A DNA stretch of 64,000 nt from NCBI GenBank assembly GCA_910589415.1, contig OU342634.1, positions 44,877,723 to 44,941,722 on the forward strand, written 5' to 3'. This stretch comes from Malachius bipustulatus (taxonomy: Eukaryota; Arthropoda; Insecta; Coleoptera; Melyridae). The stretch's first letter is position 1, and each line of letters starts with the position of its first letter. This document shows, in pieces, positions 1-12,598 of the stretch. The notes below the pieces were generated by a model that saw only the letters and a list, made by a program, of their open reading frames with translations, was not told the DNA's origin and ran no database searches. The position numbers and the translations under genes are program-made.

Positions 1-2420
1 CAATACTGGGCGGGTAAAAAGTCGGGGGTGAGAGACTACGACACTGCTATAATGATCAAGTTTAGCATCTCTTGTTTCATTATTATACCTCGTGAATTGA
101 AGAGGATGTTGGCTTTTTTATTCTATTTACAAAACGTCTGAAAATATTACTCTCGTCTCTCGTGCCGTGTTTGAATTAGTATTTTAAAATTTTTGTTGCT
201 CGAATATTTTGTGTTATGAAAATAAACAAGGGCTCTTGTTGTTTTCCTATATTGATTTATCTTTGGGTGTGTTTATAGCAAAATTGTTATAAACTGTCAC
301 TCCTGAAAAAGGTAATATGAATCTCGCAATTGTAAATTAAATAGACTTCTTTAGATAACCCAAGATTTAGTGAAAATTCACTCGAGGTTTGAAGGCTTCA
401 GTATTCGAACCAGAAGGGAAGACGCCTGTAGGCAAAAGGTAAAAGGTTCCACAAGCAGAAAACTCAGAGTCAAGGAAAGCACGAAATGAGAAGGCTCCTG
501 TAGCTCATTACCCACTTACATAGCTACATAGAGTGTCCCTTATAACTTTGTTCCGCTTCATCCACAGCGCGTTGAACCAGTTAAGGGAGCCTTCATATTG
601 GGGAAGGTGATACCTCTTCCCCCTTCAGAGGGGAGGGTACCTCTCCCCCACGCTTCTCTCTTACGGCAGAGTAGCATGGCATATTTTTTTGATTGAAAAA
701 CAGTTGCCCATTCCCCGGGAGATATGGTATGATGAGTGTTATCCAGTTCATTCAATTCCTCCCGATCCATCATTCTTACCTCAAAGATCTTCTGGAATTT
801 GAATTTTGGAGCCATGTGGTCTGTGTTTTTGCATCTAACAGGTCCACCACCACATGGCTTTTTATTTAATTATGTCCCAGTTCCGCGTACTTGCCGCTTA
901 AAATGTTTTTGCAACCTTAAGGCTTGCCATTCTTGCCTTCCCCATTAGAAGGACTTTCGTTGCATATGGAGGCTCAGAGTACTATCTCCTGCACCTACAT
1001 GTTGAGAAAAAACAGGGTTGGTGCTAGAAGTGAGCCATGAGGTACCACAGCCCTGAAGTTTCCTCGCCAAAGTGGATTTTTGGCTGTAATAGTTTATAGG
1101 AATTTTCACACTATTTTAGACAAAATCCTTGTTTTGTTCTGAGCAAGAATTTAATGTCGCGTATAAAACTGGAACAGCATGTAATGTGATTTTTTTCTCA
1201 CAGTGAGCTTCATCACACTAAAAGATTTTCATTATTAAAGGCAAATTGAACCCCTTAACCATCGAAATTCTACAGGAACATACAGTGCAATAGTCGATCA
1301 AATCTGATATCGATTTGCGCTGGCATAACATCTTCCGAGGCATTCATCATTATGAACAGCACAAGCACATCAAAGGTATGTGTATACTGTGGTGCGGATA
1401 CAAAGTCTCTTAGAACAAACCTCTTGGGATGAAATTCTCTTTACTGATGCCTGGAATCAAGATAGTTACAGATTCTAGAGCGATATCAGTCGTCCAATTT
1501 GCATCTAAATACAGGAAGTCGCATATTATACTCGATATTCAATCAGAAGGAGGATGTTATTTTATTTGATTCAATTTTCAATTTACTCTAATTTTTTAGG
1601 TAAAAAAAGTGTAAATAAGTAGATTTCAACAACAAAAGTATATGAGAATGAGAATGCATCACTTTCCCGTCACTACCAATAAGTAGCAGAGAGCATTCGG
1701 GAAAAAGAAAATAAATAGGTAATTAAGAAGCTATCAGTTTCGGCAGTATTTTGACGTAAATACTCGAGATGGCGGTAGGGTAAAAGTAAATCTCTGTATC
1801 CGCTAAGGAATCCTAATTTGATAAGGCAGGGTAATTTGCATTAACTGCGGAGTTAGGCTCTTTGTTCATTGGAATAATACACATCAGCAGCTAGACGGGT
1901 CGTTTTCTCAGACACAGTAGACTTAGATAGTGATCAGTAATTAAGTTAATTAAAAACAATGTCGATGGTGACAGGGCAGTTTCTTCTCGACTGACATCGG
2001 GAATGGAATATCTTCAGTCGTCATGTTCCTTGAACAGTGTTGCCAGAAACAGTTATTTAATCTTTTATCTGGAGTTGGGTGAAAAATGGTTTGGAGTTCA
2101 TTGTGATGCACATATGTTAAGTCAATCAGTTTCTAAGACTACGCAGGTGTCCTCATAACTACCGGATATCAGAGATAACACAATATAAGCGAATTTGCCA
2201 CGACCGCATTTCCCCATTGGCATACAGTGTCCGCCAAAAATTTCACACAATATGAGAAATTTTTTGTTACGCTTTTTTAAATTTTTTTTTGGTCATAAGT
2301 TTGTGCTTTAAAAAAGATTACATTTGAGCACACTAGATCAAAAATGCAGTCAAAATGTGTCAAATTAAAAATTATACTGAGAAAAATTATACTCACATAA
2401 AAAGAGAACGCAGGAAACTT
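1..2420. other. No gene recognised
   Basis: AT-rich sequence with short frames only. A GC-richer part at 540-960 carries an 85-codon minus frame (MAPKFKFQKIFEVRMMDREE…). It could be a worn ORF1 piece, but I recognise no domain. Confidence 0.5.
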
Positions 2421-3294
2421 CGTGAATGACAACGGAGAACTCGTTGTGGATCAGAGAAGAATCAAAGACACCTGGAGTATTTGGAGAGCCAGTTTTTCGA
2501 CGAGAGAGGAGATACCATATTTTTATCAACATAAACTGGGCTACCAATACTAGTAAAAGTAAACGAGATAGACGCAGCCATAAAGTCCTTAAGAGAAGGT
2601 AAAGCTCCGGCACCAGACGGGATACAGGCAGAATTCCTTACACCACTGGATGAAAATCGCTAAAGCTTTTGCTAAATATTTAACAATAAAGGAATGGTTA
2701 TTTTCGTCATTTAGGTATATTGTTCTCCAAGAAAGAAGGGGCGAAGAGATGCGGAGAATATCAATCCATCACCTTAATGAGCCAGTTACTTGAACTTTTC
2801 CTCAAAATTATTCATCGCAGAAGATAATTGAGGAAAAAGTTTCAGACACACGGTTTGGGTTGATGAAGGGAGTGGGAACAAGAGATGCACTATTCAGTCA
2901 ACAAGTTTTATTCCAACGAAGCAGAGACGTGAATTTTGACATTGTTACCTGCTTTGAAAGCTACCGAAAAGCGTTTGATACAATCCAAAACCAGAAAATG
3001 ATACAGGTACTGAAAGGCACTGGAATGGACGATAAAAACCTTAGAGTTGTACAAAACCTTTACTGGAATCAAACAGCCACGATAAGGGTTATTAACGGTG
3101 GAGATGAAGAAAGCTGAGGCAATGAACGTTCTGCGAGGCATACGACAGAGTATCTCTCCGTTAATATTCAAGCTGCACTCAGAAAAAATAATAAAAAAAA
3201 CTTCTGGAAACTTGTGAGAGTAGAATCCGTGTAAACGATGAATGCCTAAATAGTATCCGCTATCTATGAAAAGGATACTGATTTTTGCATATCT
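2421..3294 (+). pseudogene. RTE-like LINE relic, 5' part
   Basis: Decayed reverse transcriptase with frameshifts and stops. Readable pieces in order: NDNGELVVDQRRIKDTW; EIDAAIKSLREGKAPAPDGI (2554-2660); CGEYQSITLMSQLLELFLKI; then 2860-3116 with GVGTRDALFSQQVLFQRSRD, YRKAFDTIQNQKMIQVLKGT and LYWNQTATIRV. After a frameshift comes RGIRQSISPLIFKLHSEKI, a worn form of RGVRQGCVLSPLLFNLYSE. Fingers, motif A (KAFD) and motif B are recognisable. The copy is cut at the YADD region by the LINE inserted at 3295-5045 and resumes at 5046. Confidence 0.8.
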
Positions 3295-3570
3295 CTTTTT
3301 TTTGAAGGGGAAATGCCTAGCGCAGTCCCTGTGCAAGTTCAATCAAAGGGAACTGTGGGGCTCGCACCAACTAAAACCCCTCCAGTCTTCTGCTCCCTGG
3401 CCGGAACTAAGGTCCCTGATGGGACTTTCATCAGTCAGGGAGCTTTGGTGTTGCTTGTTATCATTGGGAGTTTTGTCTGATCTTTTCGTCCGCCTCCTTG
3501 CGGGTCATAACTCTGCGAAGGAACCCCGTTAATCTTTCTCAGCCGTTGTCGTTCTCAAGCATCCTTTGAA

Positions 3571-4580
3571 TTAGATTATCCACGTCCTGTGCTCGGCCGC
3601 CTTCCACTCTGGGCATTCAAATATCGTGTGTTCCGGCGAGTCCCTCGCAGAGCAATACCAGCAATCGGGCGTTGCTGCCTTGCCTATGTGGAGCAGGTAG
3701 TCCCCGAAGACCCCGTGCCCCGAGAGGCACTGCGTCACGTAGAAATCCAAGTCCCTATTTTTACGATCCACCCAGGACTGGGATCAGGCTTCTTGTCCAT
3801 GCTCCTCTTGTCGCAGCACTCCATGCGGTCTGCCACCTGGCTCTAGCTTCCGCCAGCATTACTGACTTACTCTTCCTGGGTTCGCTATTACGCGAGTGGT
3901 AGGATTCGGCTCTCATGTGAATTATTTGCTCCACAGGAAGCACTCCAGCAATCACTTGAAGAGCCTCCACCGACACAGCTCTATAGCTTGAGGTAACGCC
4001 AATTAGAACCTGCCTCTGCATCCCGCACATCGTATTCCCGTGCTTCGCTATCTTCATGGCCCCGCTCCAGGTCGGTGCCGCATATAGAGCGACGGACATG
4101 ACCACGTTGGCCAACATCTTCCTCTTGGTCGTCCTAGACCCTCCGATCCTGTCCATCAGGCCCCTCATGCCGTTCCAGACACGAAGCGCCTGAGCTGTCG
4201 CTTCCTTCACGTGTTCCCCGAATATTAGTTTCTGGTCCAGCACGACCCCCAGATATTTAAGTTTATTACCAACGGTGATTCTCATTCCGCCTACGTTAAA
4301 GGCCACCTCCACTTTCTTCCACGAGTTAGTGAAGATGGCCGCCTCCGTCTTTTCAGGGGCAATTCGGAGCCCGTTGTCCCTTAACCATCGGACCACCCTG
4401 TCTACCACAGCGTCACCCTTGTTCATTATGTCTCCTGCGCGAGCCTTTTATGATCAGGACAATGTCATCTGCATAGGCCACCAATCCGACCCCTTGCGGC
4501 ATTTCAAGTCGCAGGACCCCGTCGTACATTATGCTCCACAGGGTGGGGCCCACGATTGACCCCTGGGTCAGAGGATCATG
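3571..4580 (-). pseudogene. ORF2 C-terminal part of the R1/LOA-like LINE
   Basis: Reverse transcriptase from motif B (QGSIVGPTLW) through YADD (LVAYADDIVLI) and thumb (GNKLKYLGVVLDQKLIFGEH), then IGVTSSYRAVSVEALQVIAG and GVLPVEQIIHMRAES. A C-terminal zinc knuckle follows, C-W-Y-C-...-H-...-C in CWYCSARDSPEHTIFECPEW near 3600-3665. YADDI, the LPVE block and the C-terminal CCHC point to the R1/LOA group. At least two frameshifts make it inactive. Confidence 0.78.
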
Positions 4581-5026
4581 TCCCAATTGAGGTCCCTTGA
4601 TCCCTGTGTGGTGTTCTCTATACTCTGTGAGTCTCTCTTCTCCGGACTCAAATCCGTGTCCTCCTGTGAGGATAGCCAATAAAACTTACTATGATATTCC
4701 TCCTCAGCCTTATCGTCGCACGGTGTGAAAAAGCCTTCTGCTTTTTCATCTGACGCCGGTGTCAAGTTTGCCGTTGGAGTCCCTTCATTCTTTTCTTCGT
4801 CTAGACCCTTCTGCTCTCCTCCAGTATTGTGTCTGTATTCCCCAGCCTGGTTATCCACCGGGGGTACTGGGCAGTCGCTCGATGACGGTCGGCGGGAGCC
4901 CGCTCGCTCACTACCCTCTCCGACCGGTACTGGGGTATCACTCCCCTGCACCGTAGACTCTATTCCATTTTCCTTTTCCATTTCCATTTCCTTCGTTGAT
5001 TGGCTAGGGTACCTCGGGTTTGCCAT
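4568..5026 (-). pseudogene. ORF1-like N-terminal fragment of the R1/LOA-like LINE
   Basis: Starts MANPRYPSQSTKEMEMEK and continues as a low-complexity, acidic and Ser/Thr/Pro-rich stretch of about 150 residues with no recognisable domain. Such a leader is common in R1-type ORF1. The frame stops where it meets the ORF2 segment. The zinc knuckles expected in the C-terminal half of ORF1 are absent, in keeping with an internal deletion. Its identity rests on position, not on similarity. Confidence 0.5.
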
Positions 5027-5045
5027 TTGCCACCATTTGGCCCCC

Positions 5046-5850
5046 GATTTTTGCATATCTGACCTGATCTAACCTGGATAGTATAGAGGGTCGACAAAGG
5101 TTAGTAGACAAAGTGAGTAAAGCGAATAAACGATATGGACTAAAAGTGAATGCCGACAAAACAAAATTTATGATTATAAGTAAGGAAAAGCAAGAAAACT
5201 GACAACTGTTTATTAAAAATATACCAGTAGAGAAAGTATCCAAATTTGTCTGCCTGGGAACCTTAGTAAACAGCGGGATTAGTCAAAGGATAGCGGGATC
5301 AAACGTAGAATTGGAAAAGCTAGATACGCCTTCATTAAGATGTCATAGCTCTTCAAAAGCCACAACCTCAAACTGGACATCAAAGTAAGACTTCTACCAT
5401 CCTATGTGTTCTCCAATGGGATGGAAACCTGGACATTGACCGATGCAACACAAAATAAATTTGAGGCCTTAGAGATGTGGCTCTACAGAAGGATATCATG
5501 GGTAGATAAGGTGACTAACGAGAGAGTACTGGTGAGAATGGAAAAGGAAAAATAGGTGATGAACACGATTAAAAGAAGGAAAATAGAGGCTTTTAAAATC
5601 CATCCTCCAAGAAAAAGTGTTTGGGAAGAGAGGACCTGGAAGAAGAATGATATCCTGGTCGCAAAACCTGAGGACATGGTTTTCAAAAATAACCACAGAA
5701 CTGTTTACGGCGGCAGTCGATAGGGTCATCAAGCTAGAATGGTCGCCAATATTCGAAACGAATAGGGACTCGAACAAGAAGATTACGGGAGTTTACAAAT
5801 TCTTAGAACAAATAAATTTAAATTGCCATCTTACGGCGCACGGTTCTATG
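5046..5850 (+). pseudogene. RTE-like LINE relic, 3' part
   Basis: Continuation of the relic at 2421-3294. Pieces: YGLKVNADKTKFMIISK; QLFIKNIPVEKVSKFVCLGT; then the C-terminal region WRRPYR-type decay and KVFGKRGPGRRMISWSQNLR followed by TWFSKITTELFTAAVDRV. The last block is the C-terminus seen in many insect LINEs of this type. Several stops and frameshifts show it is dead. Confidence 0.78.
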
Positions 5851-5870
5851 AATCTCCGGTGACTCAACGT

Positions 5871-8800
5871 TCGTATTTACGCGAGTTCCATAAATATAAA
5901 ATTCGTGGCGAGCCGAGATTGGGAGGGGTTACGCGTGAATCTTATCATAAGTGTATTCCACAGGTAATTTTTTTATTTAATATGCCTATTATCTGTTCAT
6001 GAAAACTTACAAAATAAATCTTACAATAATCTGTCATTTATTTATACTGATCAAGAAGCAAGTGTGTTTCCTTTGAAATTATCGGATACAGTCCTGGCTG
6101 GCAATTGTAGTATTTCAAGCGCGGTGTTGAGATTTAGGATCTTGATAAGCTCCGGTGTTATGAATCGTTGAGTGATGGTCATCCTCATGACCGCGATTAA
6201 TTATTTGAGAGGATGTCGACGTCGAGTGAAGCTCCGTTTAGATAAGTCCAAAACAAACATGTTCATTTTATGTAATTTTAATGCATTATCTTGTTTTTCT
6301 CCGCGTGCTATTAATTACTTGTTGTGGATGGTGAGCTTTAAATAACTCTGGAATTTGTAGGTGTGTGATCAGGATCTTAATATAGAGAGAACGTCGCGAA
6401 GTGTTCCTATCTGACTATAAATTTCTTTGATTTATCGTCTCGGGTGTCTCAATTATATGAAGCTAAATTAATTTTTAAAAGGTTTATTAAATTAGAAAAT
6501 ATGGCCGTGAAAATCGTTTGTCTATAGAGGTATAGGTAAAGAAAGTTGAGTCAGGCTTTATGAAGTGTCATACAGAAGAACAATAATTATTATTGGTCTC
6601 ATATAGTCTTTAATACGCGTTTAATTTGAATTTATTATTTTGAAGTTGATACAAATACTTAAAAATAAGGAAATTCTGCTCTTTTCAAACAATCAGAGGG
6701 ACTACGTGGACTATTCGATCACTAGACTTGACAAATCAGTCCAAGTAATTTTGCCTCCTATAGCAGTTGTTGAAATTGCATCCAAGTCTATGCTCTATAA
6801 TTTATGTGCTAGGGGGACGTCTTCTTTCTCACAATGGCGTGCTAAATATGTTCGTGAAAGTATATTAAGCTTACACGGAAATGTAGGAATGCTGAAGCTA
6901 GAACAACATGCTTCAACTAATGATAATTATTTTCAGAGAGTACAATGTGAGATATAAGCGGGAATGTTTCTTTTCTTATAGTTGGCAAATGGCAAGTACT
7001 TTCCGGAAGGAATTCCATTGTGGTTCGATACAGTAAATAGCCGTTGATGGCGATAGCGAATAATTTAAGGTAGAAGAGGACCATTTTCTACCAGTATCGA
7101 CCTAGACTTCCCCCACCTCTATATATAATACCTCCATACTTCTATCCCGAATCGTTGGGAAAAAGTGACAACTAAACAGTAATGGATGAAAAGGAATCCG
7201 GAATCAAGATGATGTTCTATTTTGACAGAATAATTAAAACTTTTTGAAGAATAGCAGCAGCTCTCTCTTTGTTTTCAGTTTTGTGTTGCATAAATTAGGA
7301 CCCCAGACGTAAACTAGAGAAACTTTCCTTTAGTTTCAACTTTATAGGGCCCTTTAAGTAATAACTAATCAGCATGCAGAAATGTAACTCACTCCATTTA
7401 TTTAAGTATTGCAGTAAATATTCAACAAAGTTTCTCTAATAGAATTTTAAACTTTAATAGCACCTAAAAGTTTATATTCACCAACTCCAAATAAAATAAC
7501 TTATACCACATTACAGTGTATTAAAATTATTATTAAATTCATATTTGATAAATTCTCAACTGGTTTCAGACAAAACAAACATTTTTTTTTAATTTTCCGC
7601 CTCGAGTCAGAGAAAGCTAAACCGGGTGCGGTATTGTCGGTCTGCAACTTTACCCACGTGCAGCTCGAATAGCCCAGACAGAGAACTGCTCCAGAAGTTG
7701 GAGCGGTACAAAGCGTGAGAGTGAGTTGCGGAGTTACTATAATACAGGTTTTGCAGGAGTGGGACGTGCAAACTCGCTAGACTAAACTGTAGTTAAACCT
7801 GCCGGTTAAACAGTCCAACTCTACGAAAGCAATTAACGGAATTCAGTGTGGTCGCTGGAAATTAGTAAATGAAAACGCGGCGACGGTACTATTTACCGGA
7901 CAAACATGGCGGAAGTGTATTTAAATAGACCTTATTAGGGTGCGGACCCTACGGGGAAACGTTGGAGGACTGCCTTATTGTCGTTCTCTCAGGTTCGCGC
8001 GGAATTAGATGTCCTGGAGCTCTTCCATTTCATCCCACAAAATAATATTCCAGGAATATTTCTCTTGTATTAAAATATTCTTTGTTATATGTGCTTTTTG
8101 AAGAATATTTAATTTGAATACGTAAGCTGTTTTTGACTTTAGGTAATATTAAATTAAAACAGGCTGTTTTCAAAGACATGTAAATTATTTCGTATTTTGG
8201 CCAAAATCACAAAGAGAGATTAACGGGAACTTCAAAACTGAAGGTTTGTGACTGGTTTGGGTTCACTTTTTCTCGCTTCCCAAACAAGCGAAAGATAAAA
8301 ATTGCAGCTATTAACGTCTTATCAGTTTGATGTTTGATGTGCGCTGTACTCAAATTCAGGTATATCAACAGTAGTCACCTACGTATTCAACAGTATTCAT
8401 GCAATCATGCACGATGTAAATGTGGAAGAAGGCTACCATTTCTTGATGTTCTCGTCAACGGGAATGCATTGAGGCGGGTGCCTACCCTCTTGACACCAGT
8501 TTTTATAGACTCACCTTCTTTCTGGCTGTCAAGGGGGTTGGACCGCTATCAAGTGGGCCGAGCGGTTTGCCAATGATAGTGGTCAGAGAGGTGTGAGGCA
8601 CGTAGATTCGGGGGCTGCTAAGAGTAGAACCCTCTTTATGTGAAATTCAGTGTTAGGGTGGTCAAGGGTGATAAATATGAACACCAAAGTTATGATTAAA
8701 ATTATTTACTAAAATAAAAATAAAAATACACTACTGAGACATCAACTTAATTATTTCATTATCTACTACTAAATTTCGATTATAAAACTGATATGCAAAG

Positions 8801-11629
8801 TTTAACAGAAAAAATTAATTTTTAGAAAAAAGAGAAAAAAACAAACTTTAGGAAAGAAAAAAAAACTATCTTACGTACAATCTTACTCTAATCAACTACC
8901 ATTTTATTGGTGGGAATAGTGCTGTGGCGGTACCTGATCGGATTAATTTAATTTAGTTTCACAGGTGACGTTAATAAAAAAAATCAAAAATAAAATTTCT
9001 TTAAATCAAAAAATAAAAACTAATAAAATTTTTCGAACGGAAAAACAGTAAATTTCTAGTGTTAGTCTCATCGACTTACTACTTAGATGTAGACCTTGGA
9101 TTGCCCTTTCTGTAGCTCTGACTGCAGCTCTGCTGGGTATCTCCCCGTAAAGCCAGAAATCACTCACTCGCGTTTACTTTAAATTCTCGCGCGAACGCCC
9201 TGACCGTCCTCTTCGGTCCCCGAAACACCACTAACTTTTTGGTTTCTAAACCTCTTTCCAAATCAGTTACGCTTTCTCGGGTTTCGAAATGTGATTTTCA
9301 CTGGAGTGTTGCCACTTTGACTCTTATTTACCGGTCGTCCAGTTACTTGACGTAGGTAAACAAAAGCAAGTTGCATTCTGACAGGGAAATGACAACCATG
9401 CGAGTTGTTCCAGTTTACCAATCGTTCTGCAGTCAGCGTTACATTAAAAAATTCAGCTAGCGTCATTATATTTTTGCCGCGGTGGTTGTTTCATGGCCTA
9501 GTTAAATTGTTTGCTTTTCGTTCAAAACGCTTAATATTGCTTAAAAATTAAATATGCAGTATTTCGAAATTGGGCAATTTCATTGACTTCTGATCAAGTA
9601 AAATATGTAATTTTAATTATCATTTATTTCCTTTTCAAAACTTAGTAACTATGCCAAAAAATTACCATGACTATCCTGGCTCTGCCACAGCATGTAAATA
9701 GCACCTCGCGCCATAGGATCAACCAAAAACCAACAAACACAGATCCAAATTTCCCCAGAACTCCAATCATCATCCAGGCCAGAAACGGTCAGTAATAAAA
9801 ACCCTGGTGGATCGTACATCCTGAATTTGTCAAACTCACCACCTCCAAGAAGAGCTCACTCACCTAGATCAAACTCTTCAGACAAATGGTTACACCGTTA
9901 AAGAAATCAAGAGAACGTTACGACTCACAGCACAGAGAACACAGCCACCAAGAGTATAATATAATAATGCCCTAAAATTTTTCACATCCTTTAGGATAAC
10001 CCTTATAATATACATATAATATTCAGAGAAAAAAAAAATGGAAAGTTAATACTCATCATTCTTAAGTTAGGAGCAGGAAAACGTCATTTACTTGATCAAG
10101 AGCTTTCCATTCTGCTCGTGCTCACATATTTTCAAGTAAGTATTTACGAGTAGCGCAACAAACTCATATTCATTTCATTCCATGGCATTATTTCTTCTCT
10201 ATTAAAATATTTTTACTTCATTATATGATGAGTTTTTGGAAGGAGAATTCCAATTTGAATACATAAACTCTTGTTAGCTTAAAATTACTGTACTGGAGCC
10301 TGGGGTGATACGACGAGGAGGGATCTAAATGGTTCAACAGTTCCGTCATTACTTTCGTTTCACGAGTTCAGCCTTTCTGCGAAACTCCCTAATTCTTACC
10401 TACCTACCTGTTTTGTTTTCGTGTCTTGCAAAACAATTCTAAAATAAATGTATTAGTGAGAAAAGAAAATTATACTGCATGCCTCGTTAAACCTGAAAAT
10501 AAATGAATTTCTTGTTATTATTTGTAATAATGTGAAAAAATAACGTGCAATACCAAAGTCGTTTCATTCGTAATGTATTATAGGGGTAGGTATATGGAGG
10601 AAATGGATGACATTCAAATTGGGGCCAATAATAATATTTTCCTTCAATGTCATTTTCCATGCAGCATGAATTCCAATGGTACTTTGCTTGCTTTTCTGGC
10701 ATTGGCAAAACGAAACATTGAGACTACAAAATGAAAACGAATAAGCAAGCAATATTAACTTTAAGCGACCTCTTTCTGAAGAGACGGCGAAATATGTGAG
10801 CGGTGCTTGCATTTTCCTGAATGGGTATTTCGCAATAAAGTTTCGTTCGTATATAGAAACTCGAGTGGGTTCATGTGAAATAAAAGTAATCAAAAGGCTT
10901 GAAATTTCAACGGTTTTCAGAGACAAAACCACGGCGATATAATGGTCTGTTATTGATTGCATAGGTAAAAAATGCTCCCTTTTAAGGACCTATTGAAATG
11001 TGGGTATTTCAATAATTAATTACAGTTTTTATAATTAATGTAATACATTTTTATTGCAACTGGCGATATCTTCAGGTACACTTGGACAACATTTTTAATA
11101 ATTATTTGACAATTATAGTCTTCTAAAGTACACCTAGTCTAGATTTCAGCAAATATGGTTTGGTTTCTATTATCCCAATCTGCATCTGCACCTCCATATG
11201 TGAATGAGACGGCAACACTAATAGCTTATATAAATTAGGCCAAAGTAATGAAGAGTACAGTATTTAAAAAATCATGGCACCTTATGAAGGAAAATTTCAC
11301 CGAATACTTACGATCGAACTTCTTGAGGTGAGTAGCGCATAATATGTACAATGCAAAAGAAAAATGAGAAAAATCAGTCGATCCTACAACTCAGTTCAGT
11401 AACGACTGGTTCAATTTTTAAGACAGAAATAATCAAATCAGTTTCTAATTGCGCCTTTGAATCTTGTTATTTTTTCTTCATCCAGAAAACTTCAATCTCT
11501 TGCAAAATAAATTTCCATTTTAACCACGCTGTCAGCAGTAAAATCTTAAGATTTTTTTATCCTCGTGGTCAAACCACCGACATATCTTGTTGTACTGACA
11601 TATAAAAAAACATTTAATATTCATCTATG
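5871..11629. other. No gene recognised
   Basis: AT-rich. Two GC-richer islands (7590-8030 and 9080-9480) have no coding signal that I can identify. A 105-codon + frame at 6640 has no recognisable motif. Confidence 0.5.
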
Positions 11630-12598
11630 CCCATTGAGAGAAAGAAACGAGAGAGGAGATCGGCTTGTGGAATTTTGTCGAGAAGAAATTGATCGTTACC
11701 AACACATTTTTTAAATTGGTGAAGAGAAGGCTTTCTACATGGAAATCCCCATCAGATGGATACAACAAGATCGTTAGGAATCATATCTACTTCATCCTTG
11801 TTAATGAAAGACACAGGAATACTATTTAAAATCAGTAAAAACCTCTCCAGGTGCCGACGCTTCTTCAGATCACAACCCACTAACTGCCACTATGAAGCTC
11901 AAACTAAAGGCTCTTAAAAACAAAATAAAATACCAAGAATTAACACAACGAAACTACAAGAGCCAAGCATAAGAGAACAAGTCCAAAACAGAATCTACGA
12001 AAACCTAAACTTTGGTAAAATGCAAACAGATCACGGAAACATAGACGAAGAATGGGAGGACATAAATTAATCCCTGCCTAGAATTTCTAACTGAAGACAA
12101 AAAGAAAAAAAGGAAAAAGTGGATAACTGAGGAAATATTAGATATGATGAACGAGAGAAGAATATACAAAAGCCAAAATATGAAAAAATTTAAGCAAATA
12201 CAGAGGAATATTAGAAACAAGATTTGACTGGCAAAGGAAAAGTACTACGAAGACACATGTAAAGAAATCGAGGACCTGGATAACAGATACGATATGTTCA
12301 ATCTGCACAAGATAGTAAAACAGCTTGCAGGGACAGAGAGGAGAAATCAAAGCATTACTCTGGTGAACAAAAATCCTATTGAGCACAGCAGACAAACTAC
12401 AATAGAGCGGATCCAGAAGAAATGAATAATTACCACGAAGAGATGGGTCCAGATATCACTAAAGAAGAGGTAAAATATGCATTGAAGAATATGAGAAAAA
12501 GGAAAAGTCCCGGACCTGATCAAGTGACTAGTGGTGATATTCTTGAGTTAATAGATGACAAGCATATAGGCATCCTGGTCAACGTATTCAATAAAATA
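11630..12598 (+). pseudogene. Second RTE-like LINE relic, endonuclease to fingers
   Basis: Begins inside an endonuclease domain: ERNERGDRLVEFCREE, then (frameshift) LIVTNTFFKLVKRRLSTWKS. It continues through a linker (KWITEEILDMMNERRIYKSQ; EDLDNRYDMFNLHKIVKQLA) to the fingers, ITKEEVKYALKNMRKRKSPG then PDQVTSGDILELIDD. It breaks at NKI where a palindromic TA element is inserted and continues at 13583. Numerous stops and frameshifts. Confidence 0.75.

Larger units (their letters stand above)
3295..5045 (-). mobile_element. Internally deleted R1/LOA-like LINE with 15-bp target duplication
   Basis: Bounded by an exact 15-bp direct repeat, GATTTTTGCATATCT, at 3280-3294 and 5046-5060. On the minus strand it starts GGGGGCC just before an ORF1-like start at 5026 (MANPRYPSQSTKEM, then acidic, Ser/Pro-rich). 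It ends with a short A-rich tail (about nine A) at ~3295-3305. Near 4575 the ORF1-like frame runs straight into ORF2 at QGSIVGPTLWSIMYDG, then LVAYADDIVLI. So most of ORF1 and the endonuclease and first half of the reverse transcriptase are missing, while both ends are kept. A frameshift lies near 4426 and more occur towards 3560. Confidence 0.82.

Noticed and set aside
558..815. 85-codon minus frame MAPKFKFQKIFEVRMMDREE…
   Set aside because: Possibly an old LINE ORF1 piece, but no zinc knuckle or other motif is visible and adjacent frames are closed.
6640..6957. 105-codon + frame with a moderately protein-like composition
   Set aside because: No domain recognised and no support around it. 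It could be a worn mobile-element fragment, but I cannot show that.
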